DNA of 57,839 nucleotides from Clostridia bacterium. GTDB lineage: Bacteria > Bacillota > Clostridia > Oscillospirales > CAG-272. Positions 24,733-32,931 of this stretch are shown here, one piece after another. The stretch covers positions 1 to 57,839 of the forward strand of contig JAFTYG010000060.1 in the NCBI GenBank assembly GCA_017461365.1, read 5' to 3'. Position 1 is the first letter of the stretch; each line of letters begins with the position of its first letter. The translations under genes and the position numbers were made by a program. The notes under the pieces are model-generated. The model was not told the origin of the DNA and searched no databases. It worked only from the letters and a program-made list of their open reading frames with translations.

Positions 24733-26433
24733 TCAGGGGGTATATGTAACGCGCGGATCGTCATATTCCCACTTTTTATACATGGCGTTTGTTTTTTCAG
24801 GCGAGACGGTCAAATAGACAGCTTTTTGCTCGCTTCCGTATTCGTCATAGTCGGTTATAACGGCGGAAAATCCCACATCAAGTCCGACTCTCAGCTTCAG
24901 CACGGCATCGCGCTTATTATTATACACATAGATCACGGCATAATTTCTGCCATTATACACGTCAATTACAAGTCTTACGTTTCCTCCGAAGCCGTAAACG
25001 TAATACGCCGTAACGTTATATACTTCATCATAGGTTCCGCCGCGAAGAGTATCTTCCATAAGCACGTGTCCGCGATACTCAAGGTATTCTATCTTACCGT
25101 CGTTTTTACCGACCGTCTTGATAACCTCTCCGCCAATGTCATATGTGTATTCGGTGGTTTGGACAGAGCCGCTTTCTCCTATGTGCTTTACCGTCATCAG
25201 TCTGCCGTCATCATAAATATATTCGTCGATACGGGTATTGCCCAAGACATCCGTATGCGTTTCTTTTATCAGCAGACCGTTGTCGCCGTAAACGTATTCG
25301 TCTGTCGACGTCCTGCCCTCTGTGTCGGTATAGCTTTTCTTTATGACGTTACCGTTATCATCGTAAACCCATTTACGGACAGCAGTCGTTCCGTCGCTGT
25401 AAGTGATCCTCTGCTCGGTCACTTTACCGCTACCGTTATAGGTGTATTCATAAGTATAGGTTCCTTCATCGGTCATACTCACGAATTTTATCAGCATAGC
25501 GCTGTCGTCATAAAAATACTTTAGGGCTCTCGTGCTTCCGTCGGAATTCACAGTCACATCCTCCAAGGGCTTGCCATCCGCTCTGTATTTGTATGTGCGT
25601 ACCGTAACCGTTCCGTCGGAATTCATGGTTTCCTCTTTAATGCGCCTTCCCTCGCCGTCATAGGCGTATTTATCGATAAAGACCTTTCCGCGTACAGTGC
25701 TGACGTTCACTAAAACGTTTCCGTTCTTGTCGTAGACGTCCTCGTAAGAGGTCGCCTCTCCGTCGGGAGTCACCGTTGTAACGCCTGTTACTCTTTCATG
25801 AGTATCGTATTCGACCTCAAAAATACTTCCGTCGGAAGAGGTCTTAGTCACCTTTTCGATATTTCCTGTTTCACCGTAGCTGACGGCATACCTCAGGTCG
25901 GGCATAGTAAAGAGCGACTCTGCAAGCTCACCGCCGTCGCCGTACAAATTTTCGCGTTTATAAACTCTTCCGTCGTCAAAGGTATGTACGGAGCTCAACA
26001 GCTTTCCGTTTTCGCCGTAGATATATTCGCTGTCGCAATCGGTATTTTCTTTGAGAAAGTCATAATAATACCCGTTGATCTCGCTGATATAATGCAGAGT
26101 TACCTCTGCCGTTGTCTCGCCGTTCGAGGAATAGGTATGCGCCTCCTCCTTTTCGCTTACAACTTGGAAGCGCTGAAGATAATCCTCGCTGTCCTCATAT
26201 CCGCGAATGTCTCGGAAAAGCTTATACGCTTCATCATATTCGCCATTCTCTATATGCTCAATCGCGGCGTCGTATTTAAGGGCGGGAGCGGCAATACTCC
26301 ACGCGGCGGCAGGCACGACGAGCACCGTACACAAAAGGAGCGCGGCGATAATAACGGGCGCGACGATGGACGTTACCGTTGAAAAGACGTGAAAAGATCT
26401 CTTTTTAGGGGTTCTTTTTGCTTTTTTCTCCAT
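24733..26433 (-). CDS. Membrane-anchored YD-repeat (RHS-like) protein
   Basis: The 566-residue protein has a basic cytoplasmic start (MEKKAKRTPKKRS), one transmembrane helix (about residues 20-50: VTSIVAPVIIAALLLCTVLVVP), then a short TPR-like segment (AIEHIENGEYDEAYKLFRDIRGYEDSEDY). About a dozen degenerate repeats follow, each of 20-25 residues and of the form YxYDxxGxVxxxxxxxxDG (for example EYVYGDNGLLIKETHTD), spanning roughly residues 130-430. This is the YD/RHS beta-repeat pattern without a toxin domain. It would sit outside the membrane with the helix as anchor. ATG 26433 is chosen because AAAGGAG precedes it; a longer TTG-type reading to 26490 lacks an RBS. The function is unknown. 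Confidence 0.75.
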   Translation of the reverse strand: MEKKAKRTPKKRSFHVFSTVTSIVAPVIIAALLLCTVLVVPAAAWSIAAPALKYDAAIEHIENGEYDEAYKLFRDIRGYEDSEDYLQRFQVVSEKEEAHTYSSNGETTAEVTLHYISEINGYYYDFLKENTDCDSEYIYGENGKLLSSVHTFDDGRVYKRENLYGDGGELAESLFTMPDLRYAVSYGETGNIEKVTKTSSDGSIFEVEYDTHERVTGVTTVTPDGEATSYEDVYDKNGNVLVNVSTVRGKVFIDKYAYDGEGRRIKEETMNSDGTVTVRTYKYRADGKPLEDVTVNSDGSTRALKYFYDDSAMLIKFVSMTDEGTYTYEYTYNGSGKVTEQRITYSDGTTAVRKWVYDDNGNVIKKSYTDTEGRTSTDEYVYGDNGLLIKETHTDVLGNTRIDEYIYDDGRLMTVKHIGESGSVQTTEYTYDIGGEVIKTVGKNDGKIEYLEYRGHVLMEDTLRGGTYDEVYNVTAYYVYGFGGNVRLVIDVYNGRNYAVIYVYNNKRDAVLKLRVGLDVGFSAVITDYDEYGSEQKAVYLTVSPEKTNAMYKKWEYDDPRVTYTP

Positions 26434-26481
26434 GGTGTAGCTCCTTTCCGATAAATAAAAAACACTGTCAAGGCTATTCCA

Positions 26482-26524
26482 AACCAACAAGCGGCTCGAT
26501 TTTAAGCGAGCCGTATGTTGGTTT
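26482..26524 (-). terminator. Terminator of the GH2 gene
   Basis: AACCAACAAGCGGCTCG pairs with CGAGCCGTATGTTGGTT with one internal mismatch. The T-run after it is better on the plus strand (TTTATTCATTT), so the polarity is not certain. It lies directly after the GH2 stop. Confidence 0.55.
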
Positions 26525-26531
26525 TATTCAT

Positions 26532-28283
26532 TTATTCTTCAATTACCGCTTTTTTCGCAAATATTCTTGCGTACTTTTCGGGCGCGAACTTGAAGCGACG
26601 GTCATAGGTCATAAGTCCATTCTGCTCCTGCTCAACGTCGGTGAGCTGTGTGTAGCAGTATCCGAAGATATGGGGATTTTCAAGAAGCGCATCGGTAAGT
26701 CCTTCAAGTCTGTCGAAGAACTCACCCTCTGTCGTTACCGACTTGCCGTAGCCCCACGCCGTTGCGTCCTCTGCCATTACCCACTTTATTCCGCCGTACT
26801 CACTGACGAATACAGGAAGCTCGGTCTTATATACCTGACGCTTGGGGTACTTTCTTGCGATCTGGTCGCGGAGGATGCCCTTATCCATCTCGGCATAGTA
26901 GGAACGGAAGGTTGCGGGATCCTGCTCGTAGTCGTGCACGTCGTGTACGTCGGTGCGCGTGGTCGGGAAGGAGCCGCTGTTCGCGATAACAGGACGGGTG
27001 TTGTCAAGCGCCTTGGTTACGTCGTAGACCATATCGATGAGCGCATTGCACTGCTGTCTGCCGTTCTTATCCCACGTCTCGTTGAAGGGACACCAGCCGA
27101 TGACCGACGGGTGCGAGAAGTCTCTCTCTACCTCCTCGAGCCATTCGGGAAGAAAATGCTCGATATTCGCAAACTCGGTGTGGTCAAAGCCCCAGTTGCC
27201 CGCCTCAGCCCATACCATATAGCCGTGTGTGTCGGCGTGGTAAAGGAATCGGGGCTCAAATACCTTCTGGTGAAGTCTTGCACCGTTGAAGCCGAAGGAC
27301 ATCGACGCTTCGATGTCAAATTTCAGCGCGTCGTCCGAGGGGGCTGTGATTATTCCGTCGGGATAGAAGCCCTGATCGAGTACGAATCTTCCGAATACCG
27401 TCTTGCCGTTTATCTGCAAGCCGTTCTCCTTCGTCAGCTTCACCTCGCGCAGACCGAAATAGCCGTTCATCACGTCGGTCTTGTCTCCCGAGATAAGCTC
27501 AAAGGTAAGATCGTAAAGTCTGCCCGCGCCGCACTCCCAAAGGTGCTTCTCCGCAAGGTCTATCTTTACGAACGCCGAGAGTGACGTAAGCTTCGTTTCA
27601 GCCTCTCCCATAGGCTTGCCCTCATAAAACGCCTTTACGCGGAGCGTGTCGCCCACCTTCGCGCCGACCGTCTTGACCTCAAGAGCCACCGAGGGCTCCG
27701 AAATGTTGGGATATGCCTTGTAGGAAGCAACGTAAGCCTCTTCAACAGCCTCAAGCCATACCGTCTGCCAGATACCCGTTGTTCTTGTATAGAAGCAACC
27801 GTAAGAGCCGAGACGTGTGGACTGCTTACCCGAGAACTGCTTGCCCGAGCGTATATCGTCCTCTGCGTAGATAGTTATGTAGTTGCCCGTCTCTGCAAGA
27901 GCGTCGGTGATGTCGTAGGAGAAAGCGATATATCCGCCCTTGTGCTTAGTGCCTACGCGCTTGCCGTTTACGAATACTCTCGTTGTGTGGTCGCAGGCGT
28001 CGATGCGAAGAATGACGCGCTTACCCGACCACTCGGCGGGAATTTCAATATTCTTTCTGTACCATACGGCATTCATAAAATCAGTGTGTCCCACACCCGA
28101 CAAAACGCTCTCGGGAGAGAACGGAACCGTGATCTTGCCGTCAAGTGAGTCGCGCTCAAAAAACTTCTTTTCAAGTCCGACCTTTGCGTTGTCGATCTCG
28201 AAATCCCACTCGCCGTTAAGGTTTATCCACGCATCACGCTTTCGGTCGGGACGGGGATGCTCGCATCTTGGAATGTTGTTCAT
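26532..28283 (-). CDS. Glycoside hydrolase family 2 (beta-galactosidase/glucuronidase-like)
   Basis: This 583-residue cytoplasmic enzyme has three GH2 domains: an N-terminal jelly-roll with the sugar-binding segment WYRKNIEIPAEWSGKRVILRIDACDHTTRVFVNG, an immunoglobulin-like domain, and a TIM barrel. GWCPFNETWD (around residue 400) carries the acid/base Glu in the NE motif, and PVFVSEYGG (around 490) the nucleophile Glu. The length matches the short GH2 group lacking C-terminal domains. No signal peptide. The exact sugar cannot be told; galactoside, glucuronide or mannoside activity is possible. Confidence 0.85.
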   Translation of the reverse strand: MNNIPRCEHPRPDRKRDAWINLNGEWDFEIDNAKVGLEKKFFERDSLDGKITVPFSPESVLSGVGHTDFMNAVWYRKNIEIPAEWSGKRVILRIDACDHTTRVFVNGKRVGTKHKGGYIAFSYDITDALAETGNYITIYAEDDIRSGKQFSGKQSTRLGSYGCFYTRTTGIWQTVWLEAVEEAYVASYKAYPNISEPSVALEVKTVGAKVGDTLRVKAFYEGKPMGEAETKLTSLSAFVKIDLAEKHLWECGAGRLYDLTFELISGDKTDVMNGYFGLREVKLTKENGLQINGKTVFGRFVLDQGFYPDGIITAPSDDALKFDIEASMSFGFNGARLHQKVFEPRFLYHADTHGYMVWAEAGNWGFDHTEFANIEHFLPEWLEEVERDFSHPSVIGWCPFNETWDKNGRQQCNALIDMVYDVTKALDNTRPVIANSGSFPTTRTDVHDVHDYEQDPATFRSYYAEMDKGILRDQIARKYPKRQVYKTELPVFVSEYGGIKWVMAEDATAWGYGKSVTTEGEFFDRLEGLTDALLENPHIFGYCYTQLTDVEQEQNGLMTYDRRFKFAPEKYARIFAKKAVIEE

Positions 28284-28433
28284 TTTTTCTGTTTCCTTTC
28301 AGAATTTTTATTTATTATTTTTCATTTTTTATGTAATTTAGTCAAGGCTTAAAATTGGAGTTTGTAGAGATGTTAAAGTTTCAATTACGGGTTAATATCT
28401 GTTTCTTTTACGGGAGTACATTCGTTCTTTATT

Positions 28434-28772
28434 CTAAGGTAAATTTTGCTCACGCAAAAAAAGATCCTTCACATGGCTGCAGGGTAGCAAGCCGTCACGT
28501 AGCACAGCGAAGTAGTGACACGAAGTGTAGCGTGTGCGTATTTGTACATACAAATGTCGCATCGTACTTTAGTGCATATATGATTACTTCTCATACACTA
28601 ACTTGTCATCACAGAGCATTTTTGCCGTTGGCAAAAGGAACCGCTTATGGGGGCATCTAAAGAAACAGTCGAGCAAGAACTTTGTTCTTGCCATTTCGCT
28701 AACAGCGAAATAGGCGTATCGGAGTAGAGGATCTTGCGGCGTAGCCGCTTTACTGCACTGTCCCCCATTTGG
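28434..28772 (-). repeat. Dispersed inverted-repeat element, copy C (reverse)
   Basis: This is the same element as copy A in reverse orientation, longer by inserts. From its 3' end (28434) it reads CTAAGGTAAATTTTGC, AAGATCCTTCACATGG and then, after a spacer, ACTTGTCATCACAGAGC. Next come the hairpins TTTTTGCCGTTGGCAAAA, CAAGAACTTTGTTCTTG and ATTTCGCTAACAGCGAAAT, then GCGGCGTAGCCGC and CACTGTCCCCCATTTGG. An additional TAGCACAGCGAAGTAGTGAC stretch is unique to this copy. It lies between nrnA and the GH2 gene. No protein is encoded. Confidence 0.85.
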
Positions 28773-28846
28773 AATATATTTACATACATTAAACACCCCT
28801 ACAAATTCCAATTTGACGCACTAACCTTTTTGCGTAAGCGAAATAG

Positions 28847-29851
28847 TTATTTTTTCATTTGCTCTCTTACCGCGTTAAGTACCATTTCCTCCGCCTCGCG
28901 GACGTTTGCCGCCTTAACGGTGCACCCTGCGGCTCTCATGTGTCCGCCGCCGCCGAAGAGCGCGCAGACCTCCGAAACGTCAAAGTCGGAGGAGGAGCGC
29001 ATAGATACCCTGAAAAGGGGCGCATCCTCGGGCTGTCTTACCGAAAACGCCACCTCAACTCCCGATACCGAGCGAGGAATGTCTATGATAGTCTCAAGAT
29101 TTTCGTCGGACAGGCTCATCGAAAATTTCGACGAATACGGGAACGTGACGGATGCTATCCTGCCGCCGTCAAATAACTGCATACGCCTTGCCGCCTCTCC
29201 CTCAGCCTTTACCTGCTTGAAGGTCTTTGCCTCAAAGAGCTTTCGGTTTATGTCTGTCTGCTCAGCTCCCGCCTCGATAAGCTCAGCCGCAGTGCGGAAG
29301 GTCTTTGGCGTGGCGTTGGCAAAGCGGAAACAGCCCGTGTCCGAGCAGATAGCCGCGTAAACGCTGTTGATCACTCTGTGCGGTATCTCGGGTATTTTTC
29401 CCATCTCAACGAGACGCTTGGCGACCTCAAAGATGATCTCTCCCGTCGCCGACGCGTCGGAGTCCACATAGTTGTCGGCGTAAACGCTTCCCATCGCGTG
29501 GTGGTCAATCATAATGTCGATGTATTTGTGAAGCCTGTCGTAAAGAGAGCCGAGCTGTGCGGGGGACGCAGAGTCAACGCTTATAACTCTGTCGTGATCG
29601 AGCTCCATGCCCTCTTCAAGAAGAACACTGCCCTGAGTGCCGTCGGTGATAAAACGCAGACGGTCGGGCACCTCGTCTGCGCAAGCGCAGATGGCGGGAA
29701 TGTCCATCATACGAAGAAGCTCGCGAAGCGCGAACGCCGAGCCTATTGCGTCGGCATCCGAGCGAACGTGATAGATTATAAGAGTTTTTCTCGGCTGACA
29801 CAGACGCAAACAGAGCTCGTCCATCGAAAGCCGCTTGAATTGCTCAGTCAT
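28847..29851 (-). CDS. nrnA: Bifunctional oligoribonuclease/PAP phosphatase (NrnA-type DHH protein)
   Basis: NrnA finishes degradation of short RNA oligomers and hydrolyses pAp. The 334-residue protein has the DHH-family motifs YHVRSDADAIGSAFAL (metal ligands D-x-D), VISVDSASP, IDHHA (the DHH motif) and, in the DHHA1 substrate-binding domain, GGGGHMRAAG near residue 305. Order and spacing are complete. The start overlaps the end of rbfA by eight bases, a conserved rbfA-nrnA arrangement in Firmicutes. Confidence 0.95.
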   Translation of the reverse strand: MTEQFKRLSMDELCLRLCQPRKTLIIYHVRSDADAIGSAFALRELLRMMDIPAICACADEVPDRLRFITDGTQGSVLLEEGMELDHDRVISVDSASPAQLGSLYDRLHKYIDIMIDHHAMGSVYADNYVDSDASATGEIIFEVAKRLVEMGKIPEIPHRVINSVYAAICSDTGCFRFANATPKTFRTAAELIEAGAEQTDINRKLFEAKTFKQVKAEGEAARRMQLFDGGRIASVTFPYSSKFSMSLSDENLETIIDIPRSVSGVEVAFSVRQPEDAPLFRVSMRSSSDFDVSEVCALFGGGGHMRAAGCTVKAANVREAEEMVLNAVREQMKK

Positions 29852-30215
29852 CGCTCTCCGCCTCTTCTTCCTCGGGCGTTATCTCGATGCTGTTAAGAAG
29901 CTTTGAGATATGCGCGCCGTGAGCGATCGAGTGATCCTCGTAGAAGGTAAGCTCGGGAGTCATACGCAGGTTCATTCTCTGCGCAAGCATCTTGCGGATG
30001 TAGCCTGCCGAGGATTTCAATCCCTTGGCGACCTCTTTTTTATCGCCCATCATAGCCGAATAGTAGACCTTTGCGTATTTGAGATCGGGCGTTACGTCAA
30101 CAGCGGTGACGCTGATAAACGCATCCTTTACGCGCGGATCCTTTACCTCGCGCAGAGCCATTGCAAGCTCCTTTTGCATTTCGTCGTTTATTCTTCCTCT
30201 TCTGTAATTTGCCAT
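29844..30215 (-). CDS. rbfA: Ribosome-binding factor A
   Basis: A 123-residue KH-fold protein that helps mature the 5' end of 16S rRNA during 30S assembly. It starts MANYRRGRINDEMQKELA, with VKDPRV, ISVTAVDVTPDLKYAKVYYS and the C-terminal ELTFYEDHSIAHGAHISKLL, all diagnostic. infB and nusA, the usual partners upstream, are not here; instead it has its own promoter (30257-30285). Confidence 0.96.
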   Translation of the reverse strand: MANYRRGRINDEMQKELAMALREVKDPRVKDAFISVTAVDVTPDLKYAKVYYSAMMGDKKEVAKGLKSSAGYIRKMLAQRMNLRMTPELTFYEDHSIAHGAHISKLLNSIEITPEEEEAESDD

Positions 30216-30256
30216 ATTTTCCTCACTGCTTGAAGCTATAATTATTCATTGTACTT

Positions 30257-30285
30257 ATTATAACACGTTTTCATGGTAAAATCAA
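30257..30285 (-). promoter_or_regulatory. rbfA-nrnA promoter
   Basis: Minus strand TTGATT (30280-30285), 17-base spacer, TATAAT (30257-30262). Confidence 0.75.
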
Positions 30286-30346
30286 GGGGAATTGAAAAAA
30301 TGCGGAATGCATACTCCGCATTTACTTGCCATTTTTCAATTTTATC

Positions 30347-30375
30347 TTGCAAAATCGTTTCTTTTGTGATACAAT
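30347..30375 (+). promoter_or_regulatory. Promoter of the SLC13-type permease gene
   Basis: TTGCAA (30347-30352), 17-base spacer, TACAAT (30370-30375), 40 bases before the ATG. An 8-bp hairpin AATGCGGA/TCCGCATT lies just upstream (near 30299-30322) between the two divergent promoters. Confidence 0.75.
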
Positions 30376-30415
30376 TATGCAGGTAAATTTTTTTATTTTG
30401 AAATTGAGGAAAACT

Positions 30416-31525
30416 ATGAAGGTTTTAGACTTTTTAAAAAAGAACGTGGTGATGGTTATTGCCTTTGTCGCGGCGGCAGTCACGGCATTTTTCGTTCCGC
30501 CAGATAAGGAATATCTCGGATATTTCGACTTCAAAACGCTCGCCTGCCTTTTTTGTGTGCTTGCGGTCGTCTGCGCGCTGAAAAATATCAACTTTTTCTA
30601 TCTCATCGCCAAAAGGATAGTCATTCTTTTCAAGAACGCCAAGGTGTGCGTGCTCGTGCTCGTTTACATAACCTTTATCGGCTCGATGCTCATAGCAAAC
30701 GATATGGCGCTCCTGACCTTTTTGCCCCTCGGCTATCTTGTGCTGTCCGAGACGGGCAAGAAAAAATATATGGCGTTTACCTTTATTATGCAGAACATCG
30801 CCGCAAACCTCGGCGGAATGCTCACGCCGTTCGGAAATCCGCAGAACCTCTATCTGTACACAAAATTCAATATTCCCAATCTTGAATTTATGGCAATAAT
30901 GGCGCCCCCGTTCATTCTCTCGATAGTCCTTATCACGGTCTGCTGTCTCATATTCGTCAAGGGTGAGCCCTTGTCGGTGCCCGATACTCCCGTACCGATG
31001 AACAAAAAAAGAGCGGTGCTCTATCTTTGCCTCTTCACCCTCTCGATCGCCATAGTTTTCAGGGGAATTCCTTATTGGATAGGTCTTATCGTCATTCCCG
31101 CGGTGCTTCTCTTTGCCGATAGACGCGCGCTCAAGATGGTCGACTATCCTCTGCTTCTGACGTTTGTTTTCTTCTTTATTTTCTCGGGAAACATGGCGCG
31201 TATCGGAGCGGTAAGAGAGCTGTTCTCATTTCTTCTCGGAAAGAGCACGCTCATCTTTTCGATACTCTCCTGTCAGGTCATAAGCAACGTTCCCTCGGCA
31301 ATACTGCTCTCGCAGTTCACCGATAACTACCGCGAGCTCCTGCTCGGCGTGAATATCGGCGGCGTGGGAACGCTTATATCCTCCTTGGCAAGTCTCATTA
31401 CCTTCCGCGAGTACGTCAAGAATAACCCCGGAAAGAAGAGATACGCGTTTTATTACCTCTTGCTCTTCTCGGCGTTCAACTTCGCGTTCCTGATAATACT
31501 TACGGTATTTATGATGATAATATAA
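30416..31525 (+). CDS. SLC13/ArsB-type anion permease
   Basis: An inner-membrane protein of 369 residues with about ten hydrophobic segments. FTFIMQNIAANLGGMLTPFGNPQNLYLY resembles the anion-binding loop of the DASS/CitT and ArsB-NhaD superfamily (the SNP/GNPxN-type motif), and LSCQVISNVPSAILLSQF is the second symmetry-related loop (SNVP). It probably carries a carboxylate or another anion with Na+ or H+. ATG 30416 is used because GAGGA precedes it; a longer reading to 30326 has no RBS. It stands alone with its own promoter and terminator. Confidence 0.8.
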   Translation: MKVLDFLKKNVVMVIAFVAAAVTAFFVPPDKEYLGYFDFKTLACLFCVLAVVCALKNINFFYLIAKRIVILFKNAKVCVLVLVYITFIGSMLIANDMALLTFLPLGYLVLSETGKKKYMAFTFIMQNIAANLGGMLTPFGNPQNLYLYTKFNIPNLEFMAIMAPPFILSIVLITVCCLIFVKGEPLSVPDTPVPMNKKRAVLYLCLFTLSIAIVFRGIPYWIGLIVIPAVLLFADRRALKMVDYPLLLTFVFFFIFSGNMARIGAVRELFSFLLGKSTLIFSILSCQVISNVPSAILLSQFTDNYRELLLGVNIGGVGTLISSLASLITFREYVKNNPGKKRYAFYYLLLFSAFNFAFLIILTVFMMII

Positions 31526-31543
31526 AATTATATTCAAAAATCA

Positions 31544-31576
31544 AGAGAGCTGAACCGCGTCAGTGATTCAGCTCCC
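31544..31576. terminator. Bidirectional terminator between permease and Ldh2 gene
   Basis: GAGAGCTGAA pairs with TTCAGCTCCC (GAGCTGAA core) across a 12-base loop. The plus strand continues TTATTATT and the minus strand continues TTGATTTTTG, fitting the two convergent genes. Confidence 0.7.
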
Positions 31577-31583
31577 TTATTAT

Positions 31584-32744
31584 TTAGTGGGTTGTATTGG
31601 TTCCACCGTATATACTGTCGTAATCTCTTGTTCGCGCGCCCGAGACGTCTACCTTTCCGAGATATTTCTCGCTGTCCATTCCAAGGTAGTCGCAGATCGC
31701 CATCATTTCGGACACGGTGCTTATATCTACGTCTATGCCGTTTTCCATTTTTTCCTTGTAGGAAGCCGCTTCCTTTTCGCCGTGCGTAAGTATCGGTACG
31801 TTCTCGTCAGCTCTCTTCGCGTCGCGAAGCTCCTGCAAAATGGTCGACAGATGCGCCTTTATCTCCTCCGCGTCTCCGAAGATCTTAGGATCGATAGCTA
31901 TGAACGAATGGCAGGTGCCCGCGCCGACGCCCTTTCCTCTGACGTGATGGTTTGAGGTCGCTCCGCTCGAGGTGATCGAAGAGAAGAGCTCGCACATCAT
32001 ACTAAAGCCGTAGCCCTTGTGACTTCCGAACTCGGTGCTCGCCCCGCCTACGGGAAGTATTCCGCCCACGTGCTCCTTGCCGTCGATACATTCAAGCACC
32101 TCACAAGCGTCGGTGCTGACGTTTCCGTCCGCTCCCACGCACCAGCCGTCGCTGAGCGCCTTATCCGCCTTGTGGTAGACCTCAAGCTTTCCTCTCGGAA
32201 CGACCGTCGTTGCGGCATCAAACCAGAAAGGAATGGGATCTGCGGGCATAGCGAATGCTATCGGGTTAGAGCCGAGGATAGGCTGACACGAGCCCGTATG
32301 TACCATTATTGACTGAGAGTTTGTCGTGCAGATACCCATAAGTCCCGCATCGACCGCCATCTTTGTGTAATATCCCGCTATACCGAAGTGGTTGGAGTTG
32401 CGGACGGTAACGAATGCCATTCCGCTCTGCTTTGCCTTATCTATCGCCATATTCATAGCGTAGGCGGAAATTATCTGTCCCATTCCCGAATGTCCGTCAA
32501 TAACTGCCGACACGGGTGTTTCGAACACTACCTCGGGGCGCGCATCAACGCGCACGCTTCCCTTTTCTATCGCCTTATGATAGCGGACGAGTCTCTGCGT
32601 TCCGTGCGAAGCAATTCCGTAAAGATCGGCAAGCAAAAGCACGTCGGTTATCTGCTCTGCCTCCTCCCTTGTAAATCCAAATCCAAAAAATGCGTCCTCG
32701 CAAAATGTTTTGAGCTGTTCTGCGCTATACTTTACAGTAGCCAT
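31584..32744 (-). CDS. Ldh2-family malate/lactate-type dehydrogenase
   Basis: This 386-residue oxidoreductase belongs to the MDH/LDH-2 (AllD, YlbC, ComC) family, which reduces 2-oxo acids or ureidoglycolate with NAD(P)H. Landmarks are DLYGIASHGTQRLVRY, VTVRNSNHFGIAGYY (His near 120 is the usual catalytic residue), PILGSNPIAFAMP and GSHKGYGFSMMCELF. A divergent AraC regulator and its candidate operators share the promoter region, so expression is probably induced by a sugar acid or related substrate, which I cannot name. Confidence 0.88.
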   Translation of the reverse strand: MATVKYSAEQLKTFCEDAFFGFGFTREEAEQITDVLLLADLYGIASHGTQRLVRYHKAIEKGSVRVDARPEVVFETPVSAVIDGHSGMGQIISAYAMNMAIDKAKQSGMAFVTVRNSNHFGIAGYYTKMAVDAGLMGICTTNSQSIMVHTGSCQPILGSNPIAFAMPADPIPFWFDAATTVVPRGKLEVYHKADKALSDGWCVGADGNVSTDACEVLECIDGKEHVGGILPVGGASTEFGSHKGYGFSMMCELFSSITSSGATSNHHVRGKGVGAGTCHSFIAIDPKIFGDAEEIKAHLSTILQELRDAKRADENVPILTHGEKEAASYKEKMENGIDVDISTVSEMMAICDYLGMDSEKYLGKVDVSGARTRDYDSIYGGTNTTH

Positions 32745-32770
32745 AATATTCCTCCAAGGTTTTTTCTTAA

Positions 32771-32799
32771 ATTGTACTCCTTTGGAATGAATAAATCAA
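32771..32799 (-). promoter_or_regulatory. Promoter of the Ldh2 gene
   Basis: Minus strand TTGATT (32794-32799), 17-base spacer, TACAAT (32771-32776), about 26 bases upstream of the start. Confidence 0.75.
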
Positions 32800-32807
32800 T
32801 AGCATAT

Positions 32808-32886
32808 CGTTCGGTTATATGTGCAGATCGTTCGGATTTTTATGAATTTCAGCTTTTTTTGCTCAAATAAGTTGATTTTCGTTCGG
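32808..32886. promoter_or_regulatory. Three CGTTCGG operator-like repeats in the Ldh2/AraC spacer
   Basis: CGTTCGG occurs at 32808-32814, 32829-32835 and 32880-32886, all in the same orientation. The first two are 21 bases apart (two helical turns) and lie just upstream of the Ldh2 -35. The third sits between the -35 and -10 of the AraC gene's own promoter. This is the arrangement expected for an AraC protein that activates the target and represses itself. Confidence 0.65.
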
Positions 32887-32900
32887 ATATGTGATAAAAT
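32872..32900 (+). promoter_or_regulatory. Promoter of the AraC gene
   Basis: TTGATT (32872-32877), 17-base spacer that contains a CGTTCGG site, TAAAAT (32895-32900). Confidence 0.7.
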
Positions 32901-32931
32901 CATCTTAGCAAAAAGATATTCGGAGGGCGGT

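Noticed and set aside
28734-29360. 208-residue plus-strand reading starting MRRSRFTALSP
   Set aside because: It is the same repeat sequence followed by the antisense of nrnA.
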